A stretch of 64,000 nucleotides of DNA from Pelodera strongyloides (lineage: Eukaryota > Nematoda > Chromadorea > Rhabditida > Rhabditidae). The position numbers and the translations under genes were made by a program. Positions 1 through 13,000 of this stretch are shown one piece after another. How positions within the stretch are numbered: position 1 is the first letter of the stretch; each line of letters starts with the position of its first letter. The notes beneath the pieces were generated by a model that did not search any database, was not told the origin of the DNA, and worked only from the letters and a program-made list of their open reading frames with translations. Where the stretch lies: contig JAANDG010000017.1 of assembly GCA_036852015.1 (NCBI GenBank), forward strand, positions 62,001-126,000, written 5' to 3'.

Positions 1-177
1 GGATAGTTTGATCAAAACAAAAACAACCTTACTGAGAAAACAAGTAAATTCGTATTCATAGTTCGTACATAGAAGGTTATCGAATACTTTTTTTTTAGAT
101 AAAAGAAAATAGAGTACCCACAAAGTTGGCAGATTTTGAAATACCTCCAAAAACTACAGTAACCCATCGTAGGCCAC

Positions 178-788
178 TCATTTCTTTCCCCAGAACCATC
201 CCTTGACCATTCCGGACAGTCCGCCCTCTGGTTGCTCGGCATTCGGTGCAGGCTCCGCTTCCTGAAAATTTGAAAACTGTGATATCCTACTTGGTACACA
301 AAGCGTATATTAAAGCGAAATGCCGGCCGGTTTTTGAAATGAACGTGGACAAGTGAATTCTTACATATTTATGCTAGTTTGCTCGAATTTAACTCGTTTT
401 TTTATTCTAATTTATGTTCATTTGCATAAGTTGCATAAGAATGCTGGGATACTTGATGTATTTCAAAAACGGGTAGGTATTTCGCTTGAAAGGTAAAGCA
501 GTCTGAACGAGTACTGTAAAAGGCATTGGTCGCCAAACGTTTACCTTTGACATTCTTCATTTAAACAACGTCAGACATTATATACTTACGAAAAAGTAAA
601 TCGTAAATTTACAAAACGACAAACCTTGGCAGCCTGCGCGCCCTTCTTTTTCTTCTGTGGTGCCTGCTTCTGTGGCTGCGCGGCCTTCTTCTTTTTCGCT
701 TCTAATTCGGCCAGTCGAACGGTCACGTCGGGCATCTGAATTGATTAGATTGTACTAATCATTTGAAACAATAACCGAGAATAATAAT

Positions 789-819
<31 letters not shown>

Positions 820-3800
820 TCCCAATTTTAGACAATCCATTGAAACAAAACATGTAAGTCAAGAAATGATGGCAATGCAATGAACACTTTGCATCTGCCA
901 TTAATCAGGAACTCTTTTTATTGAAATTCCATGTTGGAAACAGACATGTTTCAACATGTGCATATATACTCAGCCAACCGACCTCAAGTATTTAACATGT
1001 GTGTTTTGCCCCCACCGATGTTGTAATTTGCCTCGACGTAGATCTCATGCGACAACAATGCACAAGGCACTTGTACTTTCCAATTTGCAAACCATCAATT
1101 ATCTTATTCTAGTCTACAGTAATAGTGGAATTTAGACCTACCGTAACATGATTGAGCGCCAGATCAAAGAACATTGGTTTGTTGGGCATTGGCACGAGCG
1201 GAGGCGGCATGCGGACGAGGATCGCGTCTTCCACCTTGCCCACACCATTCCAGTCATCCAGGGCTTCGATCAAGGGCTACAAGGAAGGACGATTAGAAAA
1301 AAGGTCAACAAATAATGAAATGTCAAACTCGGTGACTAAGAGCAAATGCTCGCTCAGAATCAAACGTACAAAAACAAAAGCACATCAGCAAAACAGCATG
1401 ATAGAACACAGAACGCGCAACCAATAGGACACGGCCAAGGCATCGAGTACTCGAATACTAATTACACCTCGAATAACGCCGAAACGATAACGAGTAGACT
1501 AGTGTATGTGTAGTTCCCATGTTCCGATGTTCCCAACAAATGTATCAAGAACAAATAGTTATGATATGCCTATATTAGAGTCACTCACCCTGGAATCCAA
1601 AAGTGCTGCCTTCTTCTGGTCGACCTCCATCACAGATGTCATTCGTTGCGTCTTCGTCGAGGCCAATTCCTTTTTGTTCTGCTCCAGCAGTTCATCTAGT
1701 GCTCTCTGTAAAGGTGCCTGGTGAGCGTAGTAAAGAGGATTGATGGATCGATCAGTAATCAGTATTGCACTAGTATATAGTATCACAGTTCAGTTGTTTG
1801 CACATATTGACGCAAAAGAAACTGGAAACTATCTGAGCTATCCAACAGTGGCCTGGTCACGTCGTCACGTCACCCAGCCTAAAACTCCAGTCCAGACTTC
1901 CAGACCCCAGATAAAGAGTCACCGAGTGAACGCAGACACCGGGTTTGATGTACATCTTAGGCTGTAGATAGATTAAGAAGAAGGAGAGGAAAGTGAAGAA
2001 ATAAGAAATACATATCGTAATAATAGAGCAGAACCGCCTACCTTTGTCTCCGTGAAGTAAGGATTCTTCTTATCAACCTTCTGAACCAATGCGGACGCGT
2101 CGCCAATTCTCTGCGCGGCAAGGTTGTAGAGAGCACAAGCCTCGGCATACTTGCTCAAGTAGGCGTACGCGGCAGCCATATAGTGGCATCTAAAGCTTTT
2201 TGGTTAGAAGTTAGAAAATAAATCAACTACGTCAATAACGCTTCAAAAGTCCGAGTAAAACTGGAGGACACACTAGCAATCATATGTGGGCGAACCAAAT
2301 TAAATGACAAACAATGTAAAGTTTTTAGAAACATATTTAAAACAAAAAATACCTGAAAGCCCTATAGTATTCGATTCTAGCACTGTAGGCGACCATTAAC
2401 TCCTTATCAACGGCAGCACCGTTCAGTTCTTTGACCTGGAAATGAAAAGTTAATTTTGATGAAAATAATTTTGATATTGAAGATAGCCGAAGATTACGCT
2501 GAGCCTCACACCCGACGCAGAGCCCACACTTCAGAAATTCGACTACGGAATAAATTACATTGACATTTAAAACTGCACCAACCTCCTTCAAAATCTCAAT
2601 AACCGAATCATACAATCGCAACAGATCCTGCGCTTTGTACTTCTTCTCAAGCCTAAACAAAAGAGGAATGTGTTTATTTACCAAGCAAAATTAGTTCCCC
2701 TCGTTGCGTTAACAATTTCTGGTAAAATTGAAGAACGAGTGAACGAGGAAACAAAATGTGCATGGGCGAGCAAGAACACTATGAATTGTTAAAGAAAACT
2801 AAAAAAGTGTCAAAGGCAAATTGAAAAATACAATAGTAAACACTCACTTGGTATTCTCAATCATTGCCAAATAGCGTTCGGCTGTACGAGACAATCGTAA
2901 GAAATCCAGATAAGCCCTTGTTATTTGCAGAGGCTGAAAAAAGGAGGATATGTAGAAAAAAAAATCACCACATAAAAAAGCTCCAAATCATCCAAACCGT
3001 CGCTAGCAAGATATTACCTCAATTACAAAAAATCGGAAACAAACGCGAACAATGCTGCCTTTCAAAGTCAACGACGACAACAGCAACTACTACAAATACA
3101 ACCTACAAAACTCGATGAGGGCTCCCATACACTTATAGGCATCGCACGTTGCCACACTCTACTTGTTAACTCTCTAACATGGCTATAAACTTCTCAACTG
3201 ACAAAAAAACGTCTCAAACCTCAATGTCAGCGTTGTCTGCAGTCTTTCGTCTGATCACATCACTCATTCGGTCTAGAGCATCCCTCGTATCAGCAAGTTG
3301 TTTCTCATACAAAGCCATCTAAAACAAGAAAACAATATTTCCAGGTTTTTTTAAACAGGCGATTGGCTAAGGCGATGATAGAGAGTACCCATCATCACGA
3401 AAAACGTATCCTGCTCGTCTTAGGAAATATATTCAGCGCTCTCAATACAAATACAATCCACATTCGTCAGAAAAAAAAGTGAAATTAGACAAATAACCTC
3501 AGACATTAGGTAAATTCCGTATTACATACGCGAATATATACTTACTTTTACTAAGGTGTATTGAATATTGCATTCATAATCATACACACTACACATGCAT
3601 CACATCAATGTGGGTATTTGCACAAAGTACAAAGCACGTTGGGTATTTGTACTACCACCAAACGTTTGCGAGGAGGTGACGGAGATGTACACCAGGCACT
3701 TTATGGAAGTGCTTGACAATTTGCAAAAAGTAAAGAATAAGTATAATCGATCACCTTCTGCTTGGGTTCGTCGCATTGTTCCAGTTCCGATTGAGCCTGT

Positions 3801-6800
3801 CGCCATCCAAGCACAACCTCACGAGCCTTCTCCTCCATTACGCCCACCTAAACGTACAAATACCACACTGATACAAAACAAACTGTTACAATAAAAAAAA
3901 CAATAATAAAATAAAAATTTAAAAATAGAAGTGACCCATATACTACCATAAAAATGTGCACCATACAAGTTATTCACTAGGAACATCCACATCCAGTAAT
4001 GTTCGCAAAACTTTTTGATAGTCCGCAGTCTGGGGGGTTGCATATACACAGCCGAAAAGACAACTGTAGCTTAATTTCATAATTTTAATGACTAAAAAAA
4101 GTCAAACAATAAAAACCCACCTTATCGCCGCCCCAAGTGATCTCCACAATCTCACCAGAGGATTTCGATCGCATCTCGTTGAGCAATTTCTAAATTTATT
4201 TATTTATTTAACAAGTATAAATAAGAACACAAAAAGTGTAGCTAGAGCAAATACCTTACGGAAGATTTTACCTAACTGTTGCCAACTCTATCTAAATATT
4301 TATTTTATAATTTAGAGTTTTTCAGTGAAGCAGACGAGATCCCCGTGAAAATGAGGGCTGGCATTATTTACAGAAAAATATCCTTTTAAGGCAATACTAA
4401 AAAAACTGCATAAACTCACGTCAAGATGGTCGCTGTCTCCAATTTGCATACGAATGTTCATCAATTCAGAAATGTTAGCAACAGCACCAGTTTCTTCATT
4501 GTTGAATTGGCAAAGTCGAAGTTGCGGTTGAATCTCCCGACAACTAAAAGTCATGTTGCGCTCAAAGACAGTAAATACGTTTTGGGCACTAGAAAACGTT
4601 CACATAAAGTTGCAATATGTAAATCACGGAGTTTATTCGACGTAGGGGTTTGAGGGTTTAGACAATTTACAATCGGAAAAAACTCTCATTAGGAGAATGT
4701 TTCAGAGCATAAATATATGCACAAAACTTGATCCAAAATCACTAATCTAGAACCAAGCAATAACAAGACAAAAAATTATGCGTCACAAGCAAAAGCTTCA
4801 ACAGAGGCTAGAAACAAAAAAAGGTAATAATAATAAAAAAACACCAACCGAGCCTTGTACAAAAGGTAATAATAATAAAAAAACACCAACCGAGCCTTGT
4901 ACAAATTGACAAGCGTTGTGTCGTGTGTGGCATCGGCAAGCTTTTCATAGACAGTTTTTGCCGCCTAAACCAATATTTCATTATTATTATTATTCATTAT
5001 TGAAAGAACATATTTAGTTAGGAACAGGACGCTTTCGAATAACAACCATGCATATGGCATAACGGGCTTTAATTCAAGACAGTTTTAAAATTACAAGTTA
5101 GAAGTCTTTCACATCACAAGCCGAATGTAACTAATTCAAAACAGTTTTAAAATTACAATTTACAAGTCTTTCACATCACAAGCCGAATGTAACTTACGTA
5201 ACCAACGAGAAACGGAAAAAAATAGGAGAAAGAAGAGGTCTTTACGAATATCTTACCTTGAAGCTTTCAGTAGCGTTATTCCACAATTTCAGTTCGAAAG
5301 ACAGACATCCGAGCAAATAGAGTGAATAGGCTTGTGCCTCCAGTTTGGTGATCGCATCACACTAAATTTGATCACTGTCATTGCGTCTAGTGAAGCTATA
5401 TAAATAATGAAGTTAGGAATTGCATCTAATAAAGCTATGTAAAAAAATTAAAATTAATAAATAAATAAAAGTAAATAAAGTGAGGAAGTGACCTCAAAAT
5501 TTTCAACAACAAAAAAATTGTGACCAATGTACAATTTTTAGGATGAATGTCAGGATCAAAAAGTTTCAACAGCAACAGTGCTTTCTAATTGTAAACAGAA
5601 TATGATAACGTCGTGGTTGTAAGATGCGAAATACACAACACTAACTCTTTAATACTTTAATCTCTAACTTTTCGCAGACAAAGAAAAAGACAAATACACA
5701 GTATTCTAAGTTAAAGGCAAGTCGTTAAAGCATATATGCATATAACGTCACAAGATGCTACTCACCCTGGATGAGTTCTTGACCAGCGAGTCCAACACTG
5801 TTGCATTGTATACGGCCTTCTTCAAATTCATTTTCATTGACATTCGCTTTCTGGGATTTTGATCATTTTCGAGGAAGGTCTGAAAAGGGATTGAGATCAA
5901 CAAACGAAGAGCATGCTACATAATTCCGTGCGTAAATGCCAAATACAGACTTATGTACGATGATGTAGGAACAAAAATGATCTGCTACCTGCTACGACCG
6001 TTATTGATAATACATCTGAATTCAAAAAAACTGACCAAAACAGTATATAATGGTAAATTTAATAAATCAGTAAATATTGACCATAGCAGCAATACAGCAT
6101 ATTTTGGTCACAAAAAGAAATACATATGAAGACTCCAAATCAACAAAAAAAGTAACCTTATCGTGCATAGCCTTCGCCCAGCGCCGTTCCGTTTCGAAAA
6201 GTTGCAGGTGAAGGAACCTTAATGAATTGATAGAAAATTCACAGCTGAGTGATTTCCGTGGATGTGTACTGTGTACAAAAGACAATGTGTACATGATCAA
6301 AATAGCTCCTATCTAGGCAAACCTAAACCAGTTAAACCGGCTAAACCGTCTTCAAAATATGATAAAACGCAAGAATCTCTCACTTTTCATCGGCGAACAC
6401 TTCGTCCGTGATCCACCTCTTCACAAATTTGGACTTGTGCTTCTTCGAACATTTGTGAATATTCACAAATTTGACTGATTGTCGCATGCGCTTTAATCGG
6501 TCTGTGCAATATGTCCTGAAATATGGCAGATGGCTACGCACTGAGCAAATCCCATAGTATTGTTCAACATAAACGTTTATAATTTTATCAACATCAACGA
6601 TCACAAACAAAAAGAACAAACGTTATGAACGTCGTAAAACTTCTTTCGCTTTCGTCAGCAAAAAAAGGAATAAGAGAAAATGTAGTAAGAAAGAAGGCTA
6701 GAGGGAATCGGCATCGAATAACGAACACAATGGAAACCGTCGTTCCGCCGATGGTGCCCTAACTGACGCCTTTTGAACCAAGGGTTCTAACTGTTCAACG

Positions 6801-7217
6801 TAATTGTGAAAAACCAGCAAGACAAACAACTCCAACCTGTATCTATTGTAGTCACCATGCCTCAGACCATGTTGTGCTTGTGCATCCTTGATCAGTTGCA
6901 GTATGGAGATTGTTGGGAACGGAGCCAGCTGTAATAAATAAATATGCTCACATTAATATACAAGCTCATCGTAATCGGTTCTTGGATAATCTCTGACAAA
7001 AAATGACAAACATCTTATTATATAAAGGAGAAGAGTTTACTTTTTTGTTTGAAGCCGCATGTGAACACAACGAAAAGGCGGCGATAGCCGTCTGGTATAA
7101 AATAAGTGAGACTGGACGCTTGTGTTGATACTTGAAAAATACCATAAAACCCACCTCTTCTTCTGGAACTTGCTCCTGCTCAGAAGCATCCTGCATTTGA
7201 ACATCCTCTGCAGTCAT
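178..7217 (-). CDS. SRP68: Signal recognition particle subunit SRP68
   Basis: SRP68 binds SRP RNA and SRP72 in the signal recognition particle that targets nascent secretory proteins to the ER. Exons in transcript order: 7217-7155, 6928-6837, 6515-6384, 6217-6157, 5879-5766, 5361-5257, 4964-4891, 4543-4420, 4189-4121, 3847-3755, 3318-3220, 2933-2848, 2652-2583, 2435-2353, 2189-2042, 1705-1589, 1276-1142, 735-625, 261-178. They join in phase to 619 aa, close to the 627 aa of human SRP68. Residues 41-52 (HGLRHGDYNRYR) match the family's N-terminal RNA-binding region, followed by a basic stretch. The segment with LRLCQFNNEETGA in the 4543-4420 exon and PLIEALDDWNG at about 511-521 match family blocks; the latter lies in the SRP72-binding part. 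The tail (556-592) is Lys/Gln/Ala-rich. The start at 7217 is the first Met in frame before the conserved block; the 5' UTR is not resolved. Family assignment is from recognition of the protein sequence. Confidence 0.95.
310..490. mobile_element. Palindromic MITE, TTAA-AGCGAAAT family (copy 1)
   Basis: Non-autonomous element in the last SRP68 intron. Left end TTAAAGCGAAATGCCGGCC, right end the degraded inverse, with the internal block CTCGAATTTAACTCG. The outer 50-60 bp are inverted repeats. The right flank reads TTGA instead of TTAA, so the copy is slightly decayed. Confidence 0.85.
779..820. repeat. AAT-rich simple repeat
   Basis: Trinucleotide AAT/TAA microsatellite in an SRP68 intron. Confidence 0.8.
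4819..4902. repeat. 42-bp tandem duplication spanning an SRP68 splice donor
   Basis: Two identical 42-bp units, 4819-4860 and 4861-4902. On the minus strand each unit carries the last bases of an SRP68 exon (ending CTCG) and its GTTGGTG donor. The upstream unit in transcript order (4861-4902) belongs to the exon used in the model; the second is an intronic decoy donor with 12 bases of exon-like sequence. Confidence 0.9.
5071..5194. repeat. 62-bp tandem duplication in SRP68 intron
   Basis: Units 5071-5132 and 5133-5194 differ at only a few positions. Both contain CAGTTTTAAAATTACAA and CACATCACAAGCCGAATG. No coding content. Confidence 0.85.
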
Positions 7218-8411
7218 ACCTTCAATTGCGAAGATTTGTATAGATATATGTACGGGTAAAATATGAATGCACATTCACGAGAATGTGAATGAGAAACAAC
7301 AAGGAAGTTCACAAGCACCACAATCACAGAGACAAAGATAAAGAAAAAATAACAAGGCTTAGCTTGGCTGTATAAGCCACGCTGAAATGTTTGCAGAAAC
7401 ACTAGTTCATAATATTTTTCTGAAACTAGCAAACTAAAACAAGACAGAAAGCGAAAAAAAGGATGATAAATATCTAGGGTAACCGATGAAAGAAGATCTG
7501 CAAAACAGAAGACGCGTCTATTTCTGCAAATCTACTGTTACAAGTACATAGAGAGTCCAACCCGCGAGACTGGCATGCATGGCAAGAGACGATATAGAAT
7601 CGAGATGCTGCATGAAACGTGCATAGACTTTGTTCGACATGCCGTTCGCTTCGAGACCCGCTCCGCCAACATAAAGTGCCACAAATATTCAACTAACGCC
7701 GAGAGTGCACAAAGGAGGAATGATAGTCAGATTATAAGACATGCAGCCGATTGTAAGGTGTCTTATATTGCTACAATAAAAAATGGAAGGGGGAAGAAAA
7801 ATATTTCAGTCCGATGTGCCAAGTTAAGCGAGTGAACATGTAAAGATAACTTTCGGAACATAAACGATATAAAAAAACAGGGAATTGAATCGAATTTAAA
7901 TAAAGTATGAGGGCGAATGGATCGAGGAACTTTTTTATTTTAAATATCGATTTATTTTAGCGGAATTTTGTGCAAAATATCCACACACTTGCAAACATTT
8001 TTTAAAAATTACGGTAATTTGTCAATCAATAAGCAGGGTATTTTTTTTTAAATCGGTGCGGACATGTACTAGGCTGGGAAACTGAAGGGTTAAGTACACT
8101 ACTTGGGTAAACTGAACCCGTAAACAAACCCCATAAGTGTTCAGTGGAAGTGTTACGTAACACCTAGGTAAACTCAACGGTTAAGTTGAATAGTGCATTT
8201 TTCCTCCGCAGTGTGCATTTTTTTTCAAGTTTTTTTTTTGGACTTTGCAGTAAACTTCGTGTTTTCCCAGTGAATTACTATATATTTTACTAGTTCAGCA
8301 TTGATGTGTTGCCTTTGTGGTGTAACTCTCTTTATCTATTCATGTTATTATTGAAATATGGTCTGTATTGTTCATGTTATTCGAATTATTCTGCTTTTGG
8401 TTTATTTTATA

Positions 8412-8682
8412 GAACGCGCTGCATCGAGTACGTGGGACGAGGAGGATCACTGTCCTGAATCGGCATGGAGTGTTGCTTCTCGATACGAACATCGCCGAAT
8501 GTAGCCTTTTCCACTGTGGTATGTTTTACTTACAGACCATCTTCTCAATCCTCAAATGAGCAGTTAATTTCGTTAATTTCCTCTTGTCTGGATATGTACG
8601 CGTTCCTATTCTCTTTTTAGATGTGATGCTTCTTGTGCCTTCTGCGTCCCCTCTTCCCCTGGCGTGTTCATCAACTGTACAT
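8412..8682 (+). other. Exon-like island, unassigned
   Basis: A GC-richer block in AT-rich spacer. From the acceptor TTTTATAG (ending 8411) a frame stays open to 8518 and meets a GTATGT donor. A second block follows the acceptor CTTTTTTAG (ending 8619), stays in frame when joined, and stops near 8682. The joined peptide is short and I recognise no family. A competing unspliced reading from ATG 8358 gives a 48-residue peptide with a hydrophobic start. Either could be chance, or a decayed gene. Confidence 0.2.
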
Positions 8683-9423
8683 CAACTGCGAAGATCTTGA
8701 AAAGGTCTGACTGGAATCTGACGGATGTTCTGCAGTGGCGCTGCTCTGATGCAGGAGTGTGAATGGAGATGGAGATTAGAAAGATTGTCTTTTGCTTTCA
8801 ATAGATTTGTTGGTTTTGTAGACATCGCATTTTGTCTTGTCCTACTTTTCGAAGAGTGACGCCTGGCCTGTATGCCTTTACTTTGTTAGATCGTTATTGT
8901 ATGAGATGTACCGAATATAGTTTTCCTCTAAAATTGTTTATTGCTCCAACTTCTGCCTACTTATCGTAACTTCTGACTACTTATCGTATCCGTTAGGTTC
9001 TATCCAGAAATGCCAGTTTTTTCATTGATCGTTAACGATTATTTAAAATACATATCTGAACGACTATTTCTAACAGCTGTATTTTGTATCTTGTGTAATT
9101 TTATGCTTGAAGCGAGCTTTTCCTCTTTATACACGATTTTATGTTTTATATTTTGCTATGTTTGATTTTTGTTTATTGACACTTTATAGAATAGTTTATT
9201 TAGCGTACACGCACCTACCGTAAAGCCTTATAATATATTATTAACACACTTTATGTGTTAATAAGTATTTATATACTTATTCTTTATGTTCATCTTGTAT
9301 TTCGTTTTGGCTGGTTTTCGTTTCTTTTATTATAATAAAATTATTTAAGGCAAATTTCTCGTTATTTTTAGTGTGCTCTAATTTTTGGATAGGTTACCGT
9401 ATTTTAGTAGTTGCGACACTATT

Positions 9424-9763
9424 TGTGTGAATACCACTTTATTCAGACATACAATCATCACACATAGACTTAAGCATGTAGAATCCAGGGTCCCGTTTGT
9501 TCTCGAAGTCGGGGATCTTCATTTTTAGCTCCAATCCAAGGCGGTGTCTCTTAGCCGATGTGTCCCATAGAGTGAAGTAGACGGTAGAAGACGGCACAGA
9601 AGATAATACAGAGCGAAAGGTCCGTCCTAAGGCTAGGCAAGGGGAGCGCCTTAACTTTATTCCCGACGCCGTGGCATGTTTGCAAGATGGTAGCACTGGG
9701 CGGGATTCGAACCCGGGTCGTATGGGTGAGAGACGAGAACTTTGCCAGTGAGCCACGACGCCC
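9424..9763 (-). mobile_element. tRNA-derived SINE
   Basis: On the minus strand the element opens GGGCGTCGTGGCTCACTGG, giving an A box TGGCTCACTGG (9755-9745). About 30 nt later comes a B box within GGGTTCGAATCCC (around 9716-9702). No good anticodon stem or 3' acceptor strand is formed, so this is a tRNA-like pol III head with an unrelated 260-bp body and not a working tRNA. The tail reads GTCTGAATAAAGTGG. A similar tail is found at about 10340-10362. Confidence 0.7.
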
Positions 9764-9856
9764 TACCCGCAGAAATTTGGTGCTACCTACCCGCAGAAAT
9801 TTTCCCGAAGGTGCGCTCTAAAACACAAACGCGGTACCGTAGTCGGGGCACTTAAG

Positions 9857-9936
9857 GGTTAAACTTACCACTTCAGCTGAAGGGTTAAGTTTAACAATAA
9901 ACGAACCCTTCGGCGGAAGTGGTAAGATTAACCCCT
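9857..9936. repeat. Short inverted repeat
   Basis: GGGTTAAACTTACCACTTC is mirrored by GAAGTGGTAAGATTAACCC across about 40 nt. Confidence 0.7.
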
Positions 9937-10031
9937 CAGTAACCCTATCAGAGTATGTAGTAGTGGAGGACAAACGTTTCTTTTTATTCGTGTAGTTCCT
10001 TCCACTGTATAAAATATTCGTGAAATTTCAG

Positions 10032-10050
10032 ACATCATCCCTGTTTCGAC
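10032..10050 (+). other. MIC60 short 5' UTR after splice acceptor
   Basis: An acceptor (AAATTTCAG, ending 10031) lies 19 nt before the MIC60 ATG. It fits trans-splicing of a spliced leader; an upstream cis exon cannot be excluded. Confidence 0.5.
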
Positions 10051-13000
10051 ATGTATCGGGTCTCCGGGCGTATTGTAAGTTGTGTTCTACACCGATTCGT
10101 CACGCATATAATTTTGCAGAATATTGGGTTCCATGTTTGCGCATTGTAATATACTGTAACGATTAATTATATCTATCACATACAATATATCTTTCGGTTT
10201 GTAGGCCCGAACGTCTGTGAGGATCGAACAGTTGCGGAATTCAAGTGGGGGATCGAGCTCTGGATCTTCAGGAGGGTTAGCGAGCCTTTGATGGTCTATT
10301 GTTACGTTTTAATATTGTATGCACCTCTGGTTTAAATATATAGCTACTTTATTCACACATGCAATCAATCAGAACAACACCAATCTAGTAGGGCCTGGGT
10401 GGCCCATTGGAAACGTCCGCGCTTCGCAGTCGGCCGACGCGGTCCTTAGGAAAAACCATATCGACTATATGTGTGTTTTGCCTATCAGCAATATAAAGAT
10501 CCGATTTCGTATTATAGTGGTGGCAAAGCGTTTGTGGGAGTGGTGCTTGGCACGGCATGTGCAGGAGGCGCAGTTCTTGCATATGAGCACGTCGATCCGG
10601 AGTTCAGGAGCAATGTGGAGCAATACCTGCCCCCTGTTGCGCAAGTTAACAAACTTATTCTCGGCGATGTCCCCATCGGAAGTCTGTAAGCATTTTACTT
10701 ATTGATCATGTTTGAGAATATAGCTAATTGTCCGTGAAAAAAAACTATGAAGATCAACTCTCAAAATAAACTTATAGTCAACCTGCCCCCATCAAGTCAC
10801 TGACTCCAAGTTCTCCCGTTACTGTGCAAAAGGTGAAGCCCGACGAACGCAAGGTACAATACAATTTGTTTATTTAAAAATTATTTTCTGATACCAGATA
10901 CCTAATCTGCTGCTTATTTGCTTTTTGTAAATACTAGCAATTAAGGAATCCATTTAGTTGTGATCCCCCTTCTTGCGTACATATTTCTTTTAGGCCATTC
11001 ACGCTGCCAACGAAGGCACTGCTTCGCCAGAACTTCAGAAACCAGAAGTCAAACCTCCTCACGGAAAAGTGAAGAAGAGCCCGTATGAAGGACCCGGAGA
11101 CTCATTTAAAAAGAATGAAGGTGATTTTGTTCATCTGTTTTTGTTTGGACAATTAATATAGAAATCATAGTGGCTGCTGGTATATTGCGTTATGTGTATA
11201 ACCTTAGCGCTGCTGAGTATTTGAATGATAACCACAGGGCGCGTTCGAGATGGAACGGAAAACCATGCTACCTACTTTTCCGGGCTTTCTCCCCATCTCG
11301 AACGCGCCTTTAAGTATTTATGCTGTCGTTTTTAAATGTATTTTATAGACTTGGATCATCGCGTTCGCGGGGTACTTCAGTCGGCAGAGAGCAAAATTCA
11401 CGCAGCCACTCGTGCCAAGTACGACCACATCGCCGCAGTTGAGGCCCACGTGACAGCCATTCGAGTAAGTTTGACCTTTTGGCGTTCCGCGCTGATTACC
11501 GCGTGTTTACGCCGCTTGGAATTTGGAATGTTTCATCGGAATAAATCACCAATTTGTTGTTTTGGTTGACTTGCTCTTTATATGCCGTGTCGAGTCACTC
11601 GAACCATCTCAAGCCTATGCTACCAGCCGCTTTCACGTTACCTCTCTCGAAAAGAATATTGCAAGTCTTTCTTTGGAAAAGAATATTGCAAACATCGACG
11701 CCAAGACTAACAGGGACAAGGACAACACAAGGACGAGACGACAGGATTTAGGAATTATTGTTTGAATTTTGAATATTATTTCGATTTAGTCGGCTGTTGA
11801 AGCTGGTGCGGAAGGCGATTGGGATGCGGTCACCAATGCTCACCAAGATGCGATTAAAGCATCTAAGAAAGATAAACTTGCCGAAGTTGACGGAAGGAAC
11901 TATCTGGATAACCTCGACAAGGTCAGTCAGAATCACGAATTAAAGGTGTAGGTGTTCAATTAGGTGGTTCTGATGTCTCATCAGCTGGTACTAATTGGTA
12001 CCCCGTATGCCCCTACCGTACCGCGCGCAATTAGACTTTCGTACGAGGTTGTTGCACTGCTTGTTGTTGACATTAGCATATTGTAATGCACCCTAGGCTT
12101 ATTGCTAATTTTTAGCGAGGTAATTAGGTCTGTGTTTACTATGGCTATTTAGGTGATCTCTGACGGACTGAGAGGCGAGGAAACGGTGGTGAATCCGATC
12201 TTAACCGTAGCTCGCGAGTCTTCCAAGAAGATGAAGAAGCAGCTGGATGAAGTTAACGCGATGTTCAAGGCCGTGAGTTTTCCTCATATTAATTGCTACT
12301 CTATTTGCCGTAATATTTGTGAATGCGGATATGAGGTGAGGTGAGGTGAACAAAACTTTTGTCTAGTGTTCAGCCATTGTCATTTGAAATTTGAAAATGC
12401 AGGTCTTTCGCGAGTGAGATAAGTCTCACGTCGTAAGTGAGTACTGTATTGTTTTTTATTTCATTGATTGATCCGTTTTAGGTGCAAACCGAGGAAATTT
12501 TTGTGAAGGACTATGCGAAAGTAGTTGAGGAAGGACGAAAACGCTTTTCAATTGAGCTCAAGTTTGTTTGTTTCACGTTTCACTATGTTTCGCTAGCTTA
12601 AAGCGAAATACCACCCGGTTTGGGGTTTTTTCACCAAAAATAGTTTGAAAAAAGTTATAAACGAAAATAAACATAAAAACACAAACAAATAAGGGCATCT
12701 TGCACAAAAATGTTCTCAAACAACCATATTTTGCGATTTTGTATGGGAAAATTCGCTTCAGGCGATTTGCCGATTTTAATACTAGCACGGCCCTGGAAAA
12801 ATCGAGGGATGGCCTTTTCAAATGATCACGCATACCGCAGCATCCAAATGACGAAATGTTGACAAAATATTTTGAATTCGGCTAGTAAAACGGTGCTTTG
12901 AAAACGGTGGTCAACGCACGGTTGTTTACTCCTCCTCTTTTTGTATTTTTTTTGTTGAGACCGACCGCTAATTCGCTTTAAGGATGAGTCCTATGTTGCT

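Larger units (their letters stand above)
7218..10031. other. SRP68-MIC60 divergent intergenic spacer
   Basis: Head-to-head spacer that must carry the promoters of both genes. I see no clear TATA box or named motif. It holds an exon-like island (8412-8682), AT-rich sequence from 8900 to 9420, a tRNA-derived SINE (9424-9763) and a hairpin repeat at 9857-9936. A related GGGTTAAGT/GGTAAACT block lies at about 8085-8195. No open frame matching a known family. Confidence 0.6.

Noticed and set aside
9439..9756. 105-residue minus-strand open frame
   Set aside because: Coincides with the tRNA-derived SINE and begins in its tRNA-like head; no family match.
9690..9763. Functional tRNA gene
   Set aside because: A and B boxes are present but anticodon arm and acceptor pairing are not, and the sequence continues as a repeat body.
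12482..12561. MIC60 exon 9 ending at the first GTTTGT donor (12562)
   Set aside because: It breaks phase with the exon at 13141; the donor 8 bp further on keeps the frame and the conserved block.
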